Shown: positions 12,693-25,995 of the stretch, piece by piece | How the letters are laid out: each line of letters begins with the position of its first letter | How positions within the stretch are numbered: position 1 is the first letter of the stretch | Assembly: GCA_905250885.1 (NCBI GenBank) | Contig: CAJNOQ010000138.1 | Span: forward strand, 1-64,000 | Reading direction: 5' to 3' | DNA: 64,000 nt | From: Didymodactylos carnosus | Taxonomy: Eukaryota; Rotifera; Eurotatoria; Philodinida; Philodinidae | The notes under the pieces: generated by a model | Database searches by the model: none | The model's input: only the letters and a program-made list of their open reading frames with translations | Told to the model about the DNA's origin: nothing | Made by a program: the position numbers and the translations under genes

Positions 12693-15646
12693 TTATTCGC
12701 GACCTAATCGACTATTGAATGAACTTAGAGCAATTCCAAACGCTTGCATTGCACAGAGGGGATATCTGAAATCACATGTAAACATATCGTCAGAAACGCG
12801 TCCGAATTGCATGACAATATCTTCTAAATAGAAACATAAATTCATAGTACTCAGAAAAAAGTTGTCAGTGATTAAGTAGTTTATTCGCAATGGGGTATAT
12901 CTCTAAACCATCGACAAAAGAGGACTGTTACCAGTCTTATCGTCGCAATTCCGAATAATTTGAAAGTTCTTAATCGATGCTTCGGTAACCCGATTGTCAA
13001 TAAATTTCAGAATATAAGACTTTGAATCTAAAAAAACATTTAAAACGTTATGAATAAGCTTTTGAAAAAGTTTTGCTTAACTTCACCTTCATTCCAAATT
13101 GGAGTTTTATTATGTAATTCTAAAATATTTTTCATATCGTTACGTTTCCATCTTTCAATTAAACTTTCTTGTTCCTGAAATAATGGTATAAACATATTTG
13201 ACAAAATTTAATGAGATATTTTTCCGCTTTACATTTCTCGGTTGAACTTCGATACGTTGATGTTCGTTATCTATATCGGGTATGAGGACGGTGATTTTTC
13301 TTGGTCCTTTAAAACCAAAAATATTCGTTTCCTACGAAATAATTTAGCTTCTATACATGTGTTTGAAAGAAAGCATAGATTTATCTGTATATACATAGAT
13401 GATAGCTGCCATTTCACGTCGATGATGTTCTGGATCTGTACTTGTACGTATTGGATTAACACCATTATCAAAAATTGTAAACTCTGTTCCCAACAGATTG
13501 TTTCCTCTTAAGTATATCATTAGGAAGAAAAAGTTAAATAAGAACACAATGTTTACAACACAATTACCGAAGTTTTCCACTAGATTCTCCGTCAAGTGAT
13601 AAATCTATAATATCTGTCGATATCAAATAATTTGATGTACCAATTTTATTGCGACATTTTTCAGCAGCCAGTATGAGAAACTATAATGTTCAATTGATAA
13701 AAAAACAAATCTTATTACAAAATGGTACGTGTGATTAAAAATCCAGACCTTTTTTCCATCTTCTCTTTCAGCATGTAAATAATATATTGGAAAAAGTCCT
13801 TTTTGCATGCCCTTTTTATCCCTGGTAAGTCGACATTTCATATATTCAATAGTCTGTGGAATGGGATAATAAACAAATTGTTTTAAATTTTCTTTAATCA
13901 TTTCAAACAAGCTACTTAAGGCTAAATTATTAGTGGAAATAATAGATAATTCCTAGAAAGATAGTTACAGTATGTTAATAAAGAATATTACCAAATATTC
14001 CATTTTTGTTATAGAAGATTGTATACTAATTTTTGAAATCAGATATTCTGGTCTCTGCCGTATTCCTCTCATTTTTAGAATCTATTTCTTGAAGCGAGGA
14101 CATCTGCCACTACTTACAATTTCTTTTCTATTAGAAACATCAGGATTTACTGGCTGTTGAAATTGGTTATCGTTCGGAGTTTTATGACGAATTTTGGTTT
14201 TCTCAGAATAAGACGAAGGTTCGGTTGATGACAACTGGATATCTTCCGTAAATGCTGCATCTATGCATAAAATTGTTTTTCTGCTCAGAATGTAACTCAA
14301 AATCATATTAAATAAAATTCTACATACTATTTTTATTAACATTAATTACTGGAGGAATCTGAGATATTGACTTCTTTGATATAGAAGGTCGAATCGGTTG
14401 AACTTGAACTGTAAGAAAGAGCATATAAGCTAGTTTAACTAGAACAAGCGTCTCGTAAAGAGGGTTTTGTCTTTTTTTTTAAATAAAACGTTCGATGTTT
14501 AGTTGAAAATGTCCTAATAAGGAAGAAAGTCTGGACTACAAAATAAGACCACTCTCCATGATCCATGACGTTTTTTTTGAAAAAGTTCTGAACTTTCTGC
14601 TTTAAAGACTAAAAAGATTCAAGTTTCTAGTTTCAAAAAGGTTTTTCCCCTTACAGTGTCTTTTTTTCAAGATTTTTTCTCACATATGGTTTGATATTGT
14701 GAACTGTTCGAGTTACAATGATACGTCTCGCAAAATTTTCTAATGGTTTTTCGCAGCTATCCGCAGAATCCGGATCCATACATGCTCTTACCTGGTGTAC
14801 CTGATTTCATTAGGATTCTGTAGGATTTTGTTAAGATCCTAAGAAATTAAAGCGAAATCCTAGTAGGATACTGGTAAGATATGTCTCACATCCTGTCAGG
14901 AAATTCATAGGGATTTTACTAGGGATGGTTCCAACTGAAGTACGTTACGACCTTTCTCTTTCAAGCTTGCTCCAATTGGACCTTCAATTTTATCACAGAT
15001 ATTTGGGACAATACCTCAGAACGACAAACCTTTTCCGTTTTTGATTTTTTCTTCCCGAGATATAAAAAAATTCCAGTAGCCTTAGATGAAATCTAGCACT
15101 TTAATTTTGAAAATCCTATAACTTGAGAAGAAAAAATTAAAAACGAAAAAAGTTTACCGTTCTAAGGTATTGCAAAAACAGACCGGTTTTCTTTTTTGAC
15201 GTTATATCTCTGGTAAATATTTAGCTTCAATTGGACGTTTGCTTTCACTTTTGTCAACTAGATTAAAAAAGGGGAACATCGTTAAAGGATTATTTCAAAC
15301 AAAAGATGAATATAAAATCTGAAAACTTAATGAGAAAACTATAGTAATATAATAATTTATGAAAAATAAATATAAGTTTCATTATTTACTGTTTATCGGC
15401 GTAGGAGGTTCTCGAAGAATCTTGGTAAACATTGGTGTCTGAAATAAAGATGAATTATTCGATTAAACGAAAAATAAGCATAGGTATAAATGAATTAATA
15501 CCGGTCTTCTCGGGATATTATCATCCTCGTCCGCTACTCTAAAAAAGCGTATATAGACTTGATAGAAGATATTATGAGTTGTATTATAATACTCACATCC
15601 ATGGTGAAGATTGGTAGTCTGTCATATTTTCTAATGGTGTACACAT
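12693..15646 (-). CDS. TUB: Tubby-related protein
   Basis: Tubby proteins bind PI(4,5)P2 and IFT-A and deliver membrane cargo to cilia. Twelve exons join in phase: 15646-15597, 15538-15502, 15438-15390, 14408-14328, 14260-14118, 13952-13749, 13680-13568, 13506-13395, 13331-13233, 13174-13087, 13027-12932 and 12823-12693, giving 400 aa. The C-terminal half is a full Tubby domain: [67 protein letters not shown] and the closing motif [13 protein letters not shown]. The N-terminal 150 residues are Ser/Pro/Lys-rich and unconserved, as usual. The 5' end is uncertain: the first exon stays open upstream to an AG acceptor, and an ATG-containing, basic exon-like stretch at about 16120-16044 could be the true start. 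The donor before FLILAAE (GTCTGG) is weak but gives the right protein. Confidence 0.92.
14488..15285. repeat. Dispersed non-coding repeat, copy 1
   Basis: Sits in the Tubby intron between exons 3 and 4. Blocks such as TTCGATGTTTAGTTG, AATAAGACCACTCTC, AATTTTATCACAGATA and ATTTTGAAAATCCTATA recur, diverged, in the element at 61.77-62.82 kb. No coding capacity. Its boundaries are approximate and I could not define terminal repeats here. Confidence 0.55.
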
Positions 15647-15652
15647 AAGTAT

Positions 15653-18012
15653 CTGCAAAACAAAATTATTCATGTATCTAACAAGTTTACAAGCTTGAAC
15701 AACCAGACGTTTAGAATTCTTCAAAATTCTGCGTGTAGTAAAAGCGCCTTTTTGTTTTCCTTTCTTATCAATGTTTCAACAAGTAATTGAAATGTTTTGC
15801 ATAAAAGTGGAACAAGTAAAAATCGTATACAATAATAACAAAAAGAAAAAGGAAGAAAAAACAGCCATTGGCCATCTTCAAGTTTAAGGAAGAAAGATTT
15901 TTAGTTAATAAAGGATGATTCCATACAACCATTTTATAGAAATAGATATTTCAATCTATTTTTAAATACATGAAACATTTCTACTACTTTTCTTCATGTC
16001 TATCTCTGTAGTCTTAATTACTGTTGTGAAGCAGTACTTGCTACATGTGTTTTTGACGCTTTTTCTTTCACTTCCATAACTTGTCGTTTTAATTTGTGTC
16101 TGTTTCCAGTTTTTTTCATCTAAAAAATAATTCTCACACGTCTAATGGATATTAGTGACTAGTTGAGATTCAAAACGGATAAAAATGGAACAATAAATGT
16201 TTTATAACGTGAAAAGTAAATACGTCAGTATCGAGAGCACAGGACTCTCATCGGCTTACAAACCTTTCCCCTATCAAGAAAAAGATTTATTGATTTAAAC
16301 AGTCAAAGAGAAATTAAAAATATTCAAAAGATCCGAATTTGTACTCTTTTATTTGTTCTAAGATATTTTACTAAAACTGAAGTCAGTGATATTGTCAACT
16401 AGGTGAATGAGTTCAACAACTGAAGAACAGAGAATCACAAGATTGTTTTCAACAAAAATCTTTCGTTCAAAACCACAACTGTTGTTTAAATAAGCAGTTT
16501 CTTTACAGTATTGGGTTGAGACCTTCTCTGTCTAAAGTTAGTGGTTACTCCAACTTTTAGTAGTTAGTATCATCAATAGAGTTCCGTCAATACCTAAATC
16601 AACAAGTCTGATTTGATGAAACACCACAACGGAAATTGACAATAATTACACATCGAAAGCAAAACGAATTCCACTTTACGGAAATAGCTTAATGTTTTCT
16701 AAGCGGAGTTATGAAGACTAATAACAAGAATAAATATGGATTTGTAGTTAAATCTGAAATTAAACAATGAAACAAACCTTGAACTACAGTTTAATGAAAA
16801 AGAATAGTTGAATAAACCAACAAGTATAGTCATCTCGTTATAAAATTTCAAACTAAGGCACACAAGAATAATAGAAAGACAAGAAATGGGCATCATTTCA
16901 ACTCATAAGAAGAAAACAATTCTGTCAGAGGAAAACAATTTATGTTTTTCTAGTTTCTGTTTTGATATTTCTACAAGATAACTGAGACAGCCTCAGCTGC
17001 TGAGCTGCACCCGATCTGAAGATACCTGAGAAGTTTGCATATCTCATCCTACTAATGAATTTACAATGATTTTGCGAAGATCTTAGAGGTATCTCATTAA
17101 GAGTTTTACGAAATTTTTTCTATCCATTTAAATTCTTAGAAATCGTTTGAAATTCTTACTAATGCCATGAGATCCAAAACCCTCAAGCTCAGATAAGATT
17201 TTTCGGTGATTATAGTTTTTTTGAATTTTGTCCAAGATTATTTAACGCTGGATGAAAATCTTTTAGAATCTGGTAAATAGAGTATACAGTGTATACATTA
17301 GACTAAACTAACCTCTTTGATCTACGTATGACATACAATATTTCACTAAAAAATTCATATTGATTTTAAGCTATTTCGTTAACAAATATTTGGACACATT
17401 CCGGTGCAAGTTTTTCATTCGTTAATGTGTATTTAAACCGAACGATTTCTTGATTGTGTGAAACGACTGCTAATGATGCAACATGTACGAGATAACAGAA
17501 AATTTTGAATTTCTAATAATATTCGTTACGGTGGTCTGGTGTTGGTAGTCAATATTCGTACAAGTTTTTAATAGCTTTTTGTACATTAATCAATGTTTTC
17601 ATTGACTTCATTGATTTATAAAAAACTCACAGAGTACCATTTTCGAATTCACTGGTATTATGCTATAGTTGTGAATATTATGCGCCATAAATCTCACTTT
17701 AGTACTAAATTATTCTACATTATTCTAATGAGAAGTTTTTGAATTAAAGAGGGTATCTGACGTCATTCTAGCGATTTTTGAAGTCAAATGTTTCTCCTCT
17801 ACCATCATTCATTCAGTGAAATATATAGCTTGAATAGTGAGCGCTTCAAGAATCAGTTAACAAATTTGAATACCTCAGATTAAGATCTTCCTATCTTAAA
17901 CACTTCCTATCTGATTTATCGATAATCTCGGGATCTGCATGATTATAGACGACATAAATTTAACTAGAGCTTTATGAAAGTCGTTTCTGACCTTGTTCAT
18001 TTTTTGTCGGAT
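15653..18012. other. Intergenic, possible Tubby 5' exon only
   Basis: Apart from the exon-like minus-strand ATG stretch at about 16120-16044 (Met-Lys-Lys-Thr start, basic, about 33 codons), I see no gene. The ORF at 16699-16896 is Ser/Leu/Phe-rich and unsupported. Confidence 0.5.
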
Positions 18013-18560
18013 GAAAGTGTCCCAAAAATCCAATCGAAAATAAAATGTTCATAGTTCTTTAACAGCTCAATCGATTTTCTTGATTTTTCTTTTATTTCAT
18101 AACTTGTTCCTTAGAATTTTATTTCATATAAATGGATTTACAATAATTGTTTAAAATGATCATCGTCAACTGAAATCCATTCTTTTTAAAATGTTTATTA
18201 AAAGATTTTCTGTTTCTTTCAAATAAATTGCCAGTAGCTATATATATAACGATAAAAATTGTTTTTCTCTTTCTGAAAGAGAATATCTACACACTTGCTG
18301 TTAAAGATCTTGATGAAATGAAAATAAGAATCGAATGAAATTGAAATAATTTCAAAAAAGAACTGTATATAATACTTTTTCTGATATTTTGGAAAGAATG
18401 GATTTATGTATTTTAGTTGACGATGGTCATTCTTAAATCAATTTATATGAAATAAAATTCTAAGGAACATATTATCAAATAAAAGTAAAATCAAGAAAAT
18501 TGATTAAACTGGTAAAGAACTATTCACATTTTATTTTGGATCGGAGTTTTGAGACATTCT
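18013..18560. mobile_element. Fold-back/MITE element with inverted arms of about 170 bp
   Basis: The left arm (about 18013-18185) contains AAAATAAAATGTTCATAGTTC, GTTCCTTAGAATTTTATTTC and a CGTCAACTGAAATCCATTC-like end. The right arm (about 18393-18560) is its inverted copy at perhaps 85% identity. The 200-bp centre is non-coding. Inserted about 390 bp upstream of the tetraspanin start. No target duplication was recognised. Confidence 0.75.
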
Positions 18561-18947
18561 ATACATTAGCGCTTAGTATATATGTTTGAAAACACTTGGT
18601 TAATAACAGTCTTTTTCGACAAAGGTATTTTTCTTCTGGATTATTGTCATCTTTCTTGTGAAAATATGATTATTTCTTTTTTGACTAAAGAAATTTCAGT
18701 TGTAACGAATTAAAGCTGTCTCAAAAGTCGATTGAGAACTGGTGGACCTTCTGTAGTCTTATATGAGTTTATTGTTTGTTGAATTAAATAAAAGTTTCTT
18801 CATATCATGGTAGAAGAAGCAAAGACATAGACATCTTTCAATCATAAAAAGACACGTTAAGTGTCAGATTAGAAAGAATCGACAACAACATTTCCTAAGC
18901 AACGATCAAAATAAATTCTCAAATTTACATACGTTGTTAGAATAAAA

Positions 18948-21717
18948 ATGGAAGTAGGGCCGAAAAATTGGGTAGTTACTGGTATATCAACAAAATTTCC
19001 TGAACGAAATTTACCACAATATTTATCGGGACATTCACCCTATGCGCTTGAAACAAATAAAAATCAAAAATATTTTGAAAAAAATGCTGGTATTTATCCA
19101 GGTAACTATGCACTACTCTTCTTCTTGTCTCTTGTAGTCGAATAAGAAAATTTTTGATTTTATTTTAGGTATATTTAATTCTAATAAGGGCTGTTTTTTC
19201 GATCCTCATTGTCCTGAATGTATTCGCGAGTTGTGGGGTCCTCTTTTGGCACCATTTGCTGTCTTAATCAAACAAAATGGACAATTTTTCGGTGAAATTT
19301 TGAGTCAATTGAATCATGCGGAAAAAATATCGCATAGTAAAAATGCTGGCCCTGTATTACAATATGACGATCATTTGGTATGCATGTGTCTCGTCTTGTT
19401 TTTTTCTCTTTGTTCTCTATTTATAATTATTTGTTTTTCATACTTTAGTTTTTATCCAGGTTTGGTCTTTGTTCATATCGTTTTGCAAAATGTTTTTGGT
19501 TTTTGGCATGGGTATATACAAGACAAACAGAAATCTTAACTAAATAGTCTGTTTTTAGGTCATATTTTTATTTTTTTTCTTCTAGTTAATTGGATTTATC
19601 ATGTTAATCGTAGGCATTATATTAGTTGCTGTACCAGACCGATTTCATCCATTAATCACAATTTATCGTATGAATCAAGTTCTAAATCGAATGGAATTTC
19701 ATTTACAATATGTATGAAATTATTTTTTGCCAATTCATCACTATACAAACAGTTTTATTTTAGATTGCTATATTTTTCTTTTCTATTGGAATTGGAAAAA
19801 TGTTATCTGCCGTCTTAGGCTTGTTAGGAACTGCATATCGATCTGTATCAGTCATGAGTATGGTAAATGAAATTCTATTTTAACTCTAAAAATTTAATAA
19901 TTATCGGATCATTTTTATAGGGTGCTTATCTTATTTTTGTATTATTTATTATTGAAATTGTGTGTTTAGCAGCGTTTATATTAAAACTATCTAAGGTATT
20001 TTTAAACAAACTAGAATTGGTTTTTCATAACATTTTATTTTGCTTATCCCAGTTTTTAGACTATTGCCACTGCCGAATTGGCACTTCAAGATTCATTTCG
20101 ATTATATCAAGGTGATAAAGGATTTTCACCCGATACAATCGCTTGGAATGATTTACATCAAAGAGTTAAATTGAATAGAATAAATTATAATATATTCAAA
20201 AAGTTATCATCACGTTTTCAAATCTTTTTTCTTTAGTATCAATGTTGTGATTTTGGTAATTCGAGTGATTTTGACAATACAATATGGGCTATTAGTGGTG
20301 GAAGATTACCAAACGAAGAGATGCCTCAATCATGTTGTAAAAAAGGCGTACTCATATGTATGTTTGCTATAGAAAGTGTTCATTTCTAATTTTTCAAGGT
20401 TAAAGTTGTTTTTCTAATTAGCTGGACGACCAGCGACATGTCAAAGAAATGCCAGTCCGGATAATTACCAGACAATAGTATGTAATAACAAATATTAGAA
20501 ATATTATTATTCGTAAGCTATTTCCTTGTAGAGTTGTTTGAATGTCATTCGAAAACAAATAAATGATCGTGCTTATGTATTTGTTCTTTACATTGCCATG
20601 AGCGCCACTTTATTCGTTCAAGTAAGATATATAGAAAATATTCTTCTACATGCTATCATTAGATTTGAGCAGATTATATGCATTAGTTCATGATGTCGAG
20701 ACAAACATTGTTTTAAGTTTATTATATTCACTGATTAGAACAGTTTGACATTAGTTCACATGAACATCAGAGCTATTTTTCCGGAAGATCTTATCAAGTT
20801 CGAAACGTCAAATTGAATTTAAAAAAAGGAATAAAATTTCAATGTTGTATTTAAGTATTTGATTTCGAGAAACAAGGGGCATTGTAATGTAAGTAATTTA
20901 CAACATCCCCATTTTCTGACAGAAAATCGTCTAACAAAATGGCGTCTTTTTGACAAAAATGACAAGTTTAGAGTTAGAGTTCACACGAGCGATACAGTCT
21001 GAGACCTTCAAACTTGTTTTAGAGATACTTTCATACATACTCTATCTGCAAATATAATTGAAAGACTCAAGTATTGTTCAGTTCAGTAGAGCAGATCTCC
21101 ACAGCTGGTCAAGCATTTGGGTTTAGATCTCCCAAAACAATATTTTATACTACGCAGTGTATAGTAGTAATGATAAAATGTTCAAGTCTAAGTCAAGTAT
21201 TGCTGAGTTTAAAATCAGCAACCTTTAGATTTTTCATAAAAACTCAATATCTCAATAACGTTTCAACTTTTTCACACAGTTCATTAAAAGCTTACCTGTA
21301 ATTAGATCGAGAGAAAATTCTGTACTCGATTGAGCATCCCTCTATGATAGCCCGTCGTCACTTATCTGAAATTTTTTGACATACTTTATTGCTCACTGTT
21401 TCTAGTTCATGGCAATGTTATTGACATTCATTTATCAATCATCTATGACAAATGCAAAAACAGCTCGTAAAGAGTATAATAGATATTTACTAGAAAAATT
21501 TCAAAAAAAAATGACTAAAGAAGCAGAAAGTAATCGGAAAGAATTTTCTGGCTTTGATGGACCGACAAGTGATGTCAGTGATTTAAGACTATTATATAAT
21601 GTATATTCTCCCTTCTCAGCAAATCCTCTCGATTATCCCTATGCCTATCCAATTACACCAACCGTTGTTCAAGTCAAACGTCCAGAAATTTCTTCTTACT
21701 TTTATTATGATATGTAA
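18948..21717 (+). CDS. Tetraspanin-like four-pass membrane protein with long N-terminal extension
   Basis: Ten exons join in phase: 18948-19101, 19169-19377, 19586-19711, 19764-19862, 19921-19995, 20060-20164, 20237-20357, 20422-20477, 20532-20621 and 21406-21717, giving 448 aa. Membrane segments fall at about 122-140, 164-190, 197-219 and 328-355. Between the third and fourth lies a loop of about 105 residues with YQCCDFG (CCxxG-like, Cys259-260), SCC (289-290) and two more Cys, the tetraspanin large-loop signature. Two features are unusual. The first membrane segment is preceded by about 120 residues with a GCFFDPHCPEC cluster, whereas tetraspanins normally start within about 20 residues. 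The cytoplasmic tail is also long (about 90 residues). Nine introns are short except the last (784 bp). It converges with BCAS3. Which tetraspanin subfamily it belongs to is unclear. Confidence 0.88.
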
Positions 21718-22572
21718 AATTTCTATTTGTTGAGTTTCTACTTTATTAAGTATACATCAGAAACAGTCTGTCCATGTGTACAAAACAAAAGGCCAGCACA
21801 GATGTACATTATATATACAATAAAAATAACCTCTTACCCAAAAATCACTATATACATAAAACGCCAACAGGTTTGTCAAAAACGCGTGTGCAAAATGAAA
21901 TAAAAACGAAAAAAATATGTCGTAATTACAAAACAAGAGTGGCCGTAATATTGTAGCAAACAAATATCGTCAGCAGAAAATTTACCGTAAAATTCTGAGT
22001 ATCAATAATATGTATACAATACCATAATGTGAAAGAAGAATTTCATATATGAAAAAATACTTTTTCTGTAAAATAGAAGATCGACTAGATTTAGTTAAAA
22101 AAAAACAACAACTCAGAGAGAACAAAAAAATCGTTGAATACCTATGCAGGGTAATTTAAATAATTTGAAACTGTTCTGTAAAAAATTTTCATGCGACGAT
22201 CGTCGACTAGATCATCCGACCAGAAATAGCTATCAGTCATTCGACATTTACGAGAAGCCGGGTTTAAACGCAATATTGCAGAATTAAAAAGTATGAAAAA
22301 AACTTTTTTATTGTCTAGCTAGACACAACGTTTATGTTTGTTGTATCAAAATAGAAACACAAATAAATATAGAAAACTCGTATGTTCGGCATGCAATATA
22401 ACCCTACAGCAATGATTATGAGTCTTTTAGTTACTTCTGATTAATAATTATGCAAATTAAACGGAACCGCTCATCAACTATGAATACTGTGCAAAACCAA
22501 ACAGAAAAGTAAACAAACATAACAAAAATGCCTGAGAATTGAACTTTGCAAAAAAAACACAACACTGCCTTG
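21718..22572. other. Convergent intergenic region
   Basis: Lies between the tetraspanin stop (plus) and the BCAS3 stop (minus) and presumably holds both 3' UTRs. A minus-strand AATAAA (TTTATT at 22307-22312) could serve BCAS3. Nothing else recognised. Confidence 0.6.
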
Positions 22573-25500
22573 TTAATCGGGTGCATCAGCGTCCGGAAAT
22601 GATGGAATCATATCTGTCATTGAATTTTGACCACGAATTGTACTACTACACGTTGATGAACATAATGAATCATTGTCACCATTACTACCTAAAGAAATAA
22701 AACAAGATAAAACATGTCAAAATATTTTCTTGAAGCAAAAAAAAATAACAAACCATTTTTTAGAGTGGAATCATTTGCCGCCTCAAATAATTTTTCTACA
22801 AGTTCAACTTCAAAATCAGATTTTAAACTATCAAACGAACTACCATAAATACTTAATGATGGTGCATCCTGAATAAAAAAAAAGCAGCATCAAGATAAAC
22901 ATATTATAACAAAGAAAAACAGTAGAAAAACTTACTTGAAAACTACCCGAGCCCACTTCAATGTAAGCAGGAGATATATCTTTCTGCATGTTTGGCATTT
23001 GTACAGGAGTTGATTTTGACCATTGCATGCTAAAAATTCCATAGATCATAAACATAAACTCTCTTTTCACTCTAATATAAGGACTTACGGTAACGATTTT
23101 AAATCAGCTTCAACAAGATTCATTGAGTTTTGTGGTAGATCAGCAGTGAAGACACTTGAATTTGGATGGCAAACACTCACTGTTGCCTCAGAATAGGTTT
23201 TAAATTGAAATTGTGGACCTTAGAGATACAAAGCTGATAAAAAGTTATTTTTTCTTCTTTTCCAGCTTAAATCTTACCCATCCATAAGCGTCGAGCCGGT
23301 CCCACATGGGTATTCATTTCCACCTAGACAAGAAGAATATTAGTATGAATGTTTGTCATTTTCTAACTATCATTTTACTTGTCTTAGCCAGTCATCTTTA
23401 AAATTAATTTTTGTAGCCGATGATGGACGAGTAAATGTATTGCCTTGAGATAGTGCTGCGTAGCCAAGTTCCATACGTACTTCTGGCCATGTTGTACATC
23501 TAAGTAAAAGAAAGAAAAAATCACACAGTTCATACAGATAGAAGTAAAAATGGTGCGTTAACCTTACTTCTGCAAAGGCCATTGCGCTTTCGGATAAGCT
23601 GTTAAAATTAGTGGTGTTTCAGATGTAACACGTGTATTTTTTGTTGTATCTAGAAAAAAAGTAAAGCATTCATTAACAATATAATTAGTTATTAGTTAGA
23701 TGCTTTACCTGGTCCTGGTTCTAGTACATATTCAATTAATCTTCCATGCCAGCTAATAACAAAGAATGAATAACACGGTCGTTGTTCCTGATGTGTGATG
23801 CTATCTTCTGGATTAATAAATGCACGTGTAACTCCAAATATAGCTGCTAGACATAAACAATCAACATTAAACGGTGCACTTAAACTACCAGTGAGACCAT
23901 CCGTTGGTTGCCGTATTAACGTGACAGCAGGCAATAATAACGAGTCATTTGTACGTTGTTTTGAATTTTTATTATAATTGGTTGAGTTATTTTTATTTAT
24001 TGCCGATGAATTATTACTATTAATCTCCGTTTTAGTTTGTTCATTATTTGTTGCGTACGATCGACGTGTTTCGAATACATGTGAATGATCGTCTAAACCA
24101 GCTGTTCGATGATAACGACTGGCTTTATTAACAACATAGGCTTTGCTGTGTGTGCGAATATTTACAGAGCCTAAAACAAATAAAATATATTCTAAAATAT
24201 AATTACTACTTTTTACCTTAACACATACCACCATAAGGATTCATTGCAAATAAATGTGTTGTACCACGTTTTGTTGATACTGCTAACCATCTTGAATCGT
24301 ATGTAAATGTCATATGAGCAATTTTACAATCGGTATCACCGCGAAAAAGTGTATATAAATGTTTGACGTATGTTCGTGTACAACGATACGGCGATGTTTG
24401 TATTTCTAATACATTGAAGTAATGGCCACAATCATCACAAGTGACAAGTAAATGACCACTTGGATTAAAATGTAAATAACTAACCGGTTCACTATGAGCT
24501 TGGAAATGAGCAACTATCCAATTTTGTTTATCATCATGAATTGACGACTAAAACAGAAAATAATAGTGTAAAGATCATATGCAAACGAGAAATAACAGAG
24601 TAATATCAATCTCAGAATAGGTCTTTAACAAACCCCAAATAATTTTAATGTATCGACGATGGTAACGATTCCCGCTTGTGAATCATCTTTTCCTGAACCA
24701 TTTCTATGCCTTGTTGTTGTTGAATTACTACTATTTGTTGATGTATGATGATGTTTTTGTTGTTGTAATGAGACAGATGTGGATGGTTTCGAATCTGTCA
24801 AATTAGATTGTGAAGCCATCGTTGAAGATTGTGATGACATTGTATTTAAAACACTTTCACCAATTTTAACAACGCTTTTTGATAATGATTTGGCGGCATT
24901 TAGTACAACACCAGTATAAGATGAATATGGTTCGTTTGTATTAATACCACCTTGTGATTGATGTCCTAAATTGAGGCGATAGTCAACAAATGCTAACCAT
25001 CTTGTGGATAAAGCAAATGGATTATTTAATTTCAAATTATGATACAAATTATTTGCATAACATGTTGATATAAGAAATTTTTCTTCAAATTTGACAAGAT
25101 CATAGCCAATAATCGATGCTTGGGTCGAACATACAAGTGCATACTTATTTGAATCAATTCCTGTTGAGTCTGTCTGCAATAAAATAGTTTTAACATGCTG
25201 ATGTTGATGATCATATTTCAATGAACGAATCTGGATCGATGGTGATCCAATCGATTTTGTAAAAACGATTAACGGTCGTTGATTGATGTACGGATCATCT
25301 CCATACAAACGGTTATGTGGCGTGAATAATAGACAACTTGACGATATATTATGTTCTTTTATCGAAAATAATTCTAATGCGATACCGTTTGTATCAATTG
25401 TCCATAATTGGACACCAGTTTTGAAGCCAATTATTAATACGAGGGTATCATAACGTAAATTTGGATGCCATTCTTGTGCATTTTGCATAAAACGTAGCCA

Positions 25501-25995
25501 TTCAATTGGTTCTAATTGTTCAGTATTAGGTACACGACTTGTTGTGTATGCCTAGAAAAGTAAATTAAAGAAATGAGCGAAATTGTTCTTTGTTCACTTT
25601 TCTTCTCCAATAAAACTACAAACGAAATCGAACTAAACATTTTCGTTTTACTTTCAATAAAGTAATTCTGAACAAAGAGAAACAAGGCTTAGTATTCTGC
25701 GATCCACGTTTATGTCTTGCAGTCAATATAAAGAAATGAGTGCGGAGTATATTAGCATCGGTTTTAAATGTGAGAAGGTCAATTTTTCAAGCAAAAAAAA
25801 TACATACCTGAGGCACTTTTTCCACAACATCTTGAAGGAAGTCGACAACTGATTCGAGTACACTTCTGTCGCTAAATAAATAGAAAAAAGGTTTTTCAAA
25901 ATCTGTTTCAGCGATATGTTCATCATAAGAAAACGAACATACTTTACTGCTTCAGGTCGAACTTTTCGTAATTCTATTCCAGTTACATTCGACAT
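22573..25995 (-). CDS. BCAS3: BCAS3/Rudhira homologue
   Basis: BCAS3 is a beta-propeller protein that binds phosphoinositides at forming autophagosomes with PHAF1 and also acts in cell migration. Twelve exons join in phase: 25995-25943, 25871-25808, 25551-24634, 24547-24229, 24170-23709, 23649-23568, 23499-23379, 23323-23278, 23218-23089, 23029-22936, 22868-22754 and 22688-22573, giving 839 aa (human about 910-930). Family landmarks in order: ESVVDFLQDVV, GFKTGVQLWTID, SCYANN, STRWLAFVDYRL, SYTGVVLNAAKSL, GIVTIVDT, HLYTLFRGDTDCK, DSRWLAVSTKRGTTHLF, NPYGG, then the BCAS3 domain (CLAAIFGVTRAF, SWHGRLIEYVLEPGP) and HVGPARRLWMGPQFQFKT. An Asn/Ser-rich insert follows the NPYGG block. The start Met is 22 codons before ESVVDFL, as in the family. 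Identification is secure; function is inferred from homologues. Confidence 0.94.
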
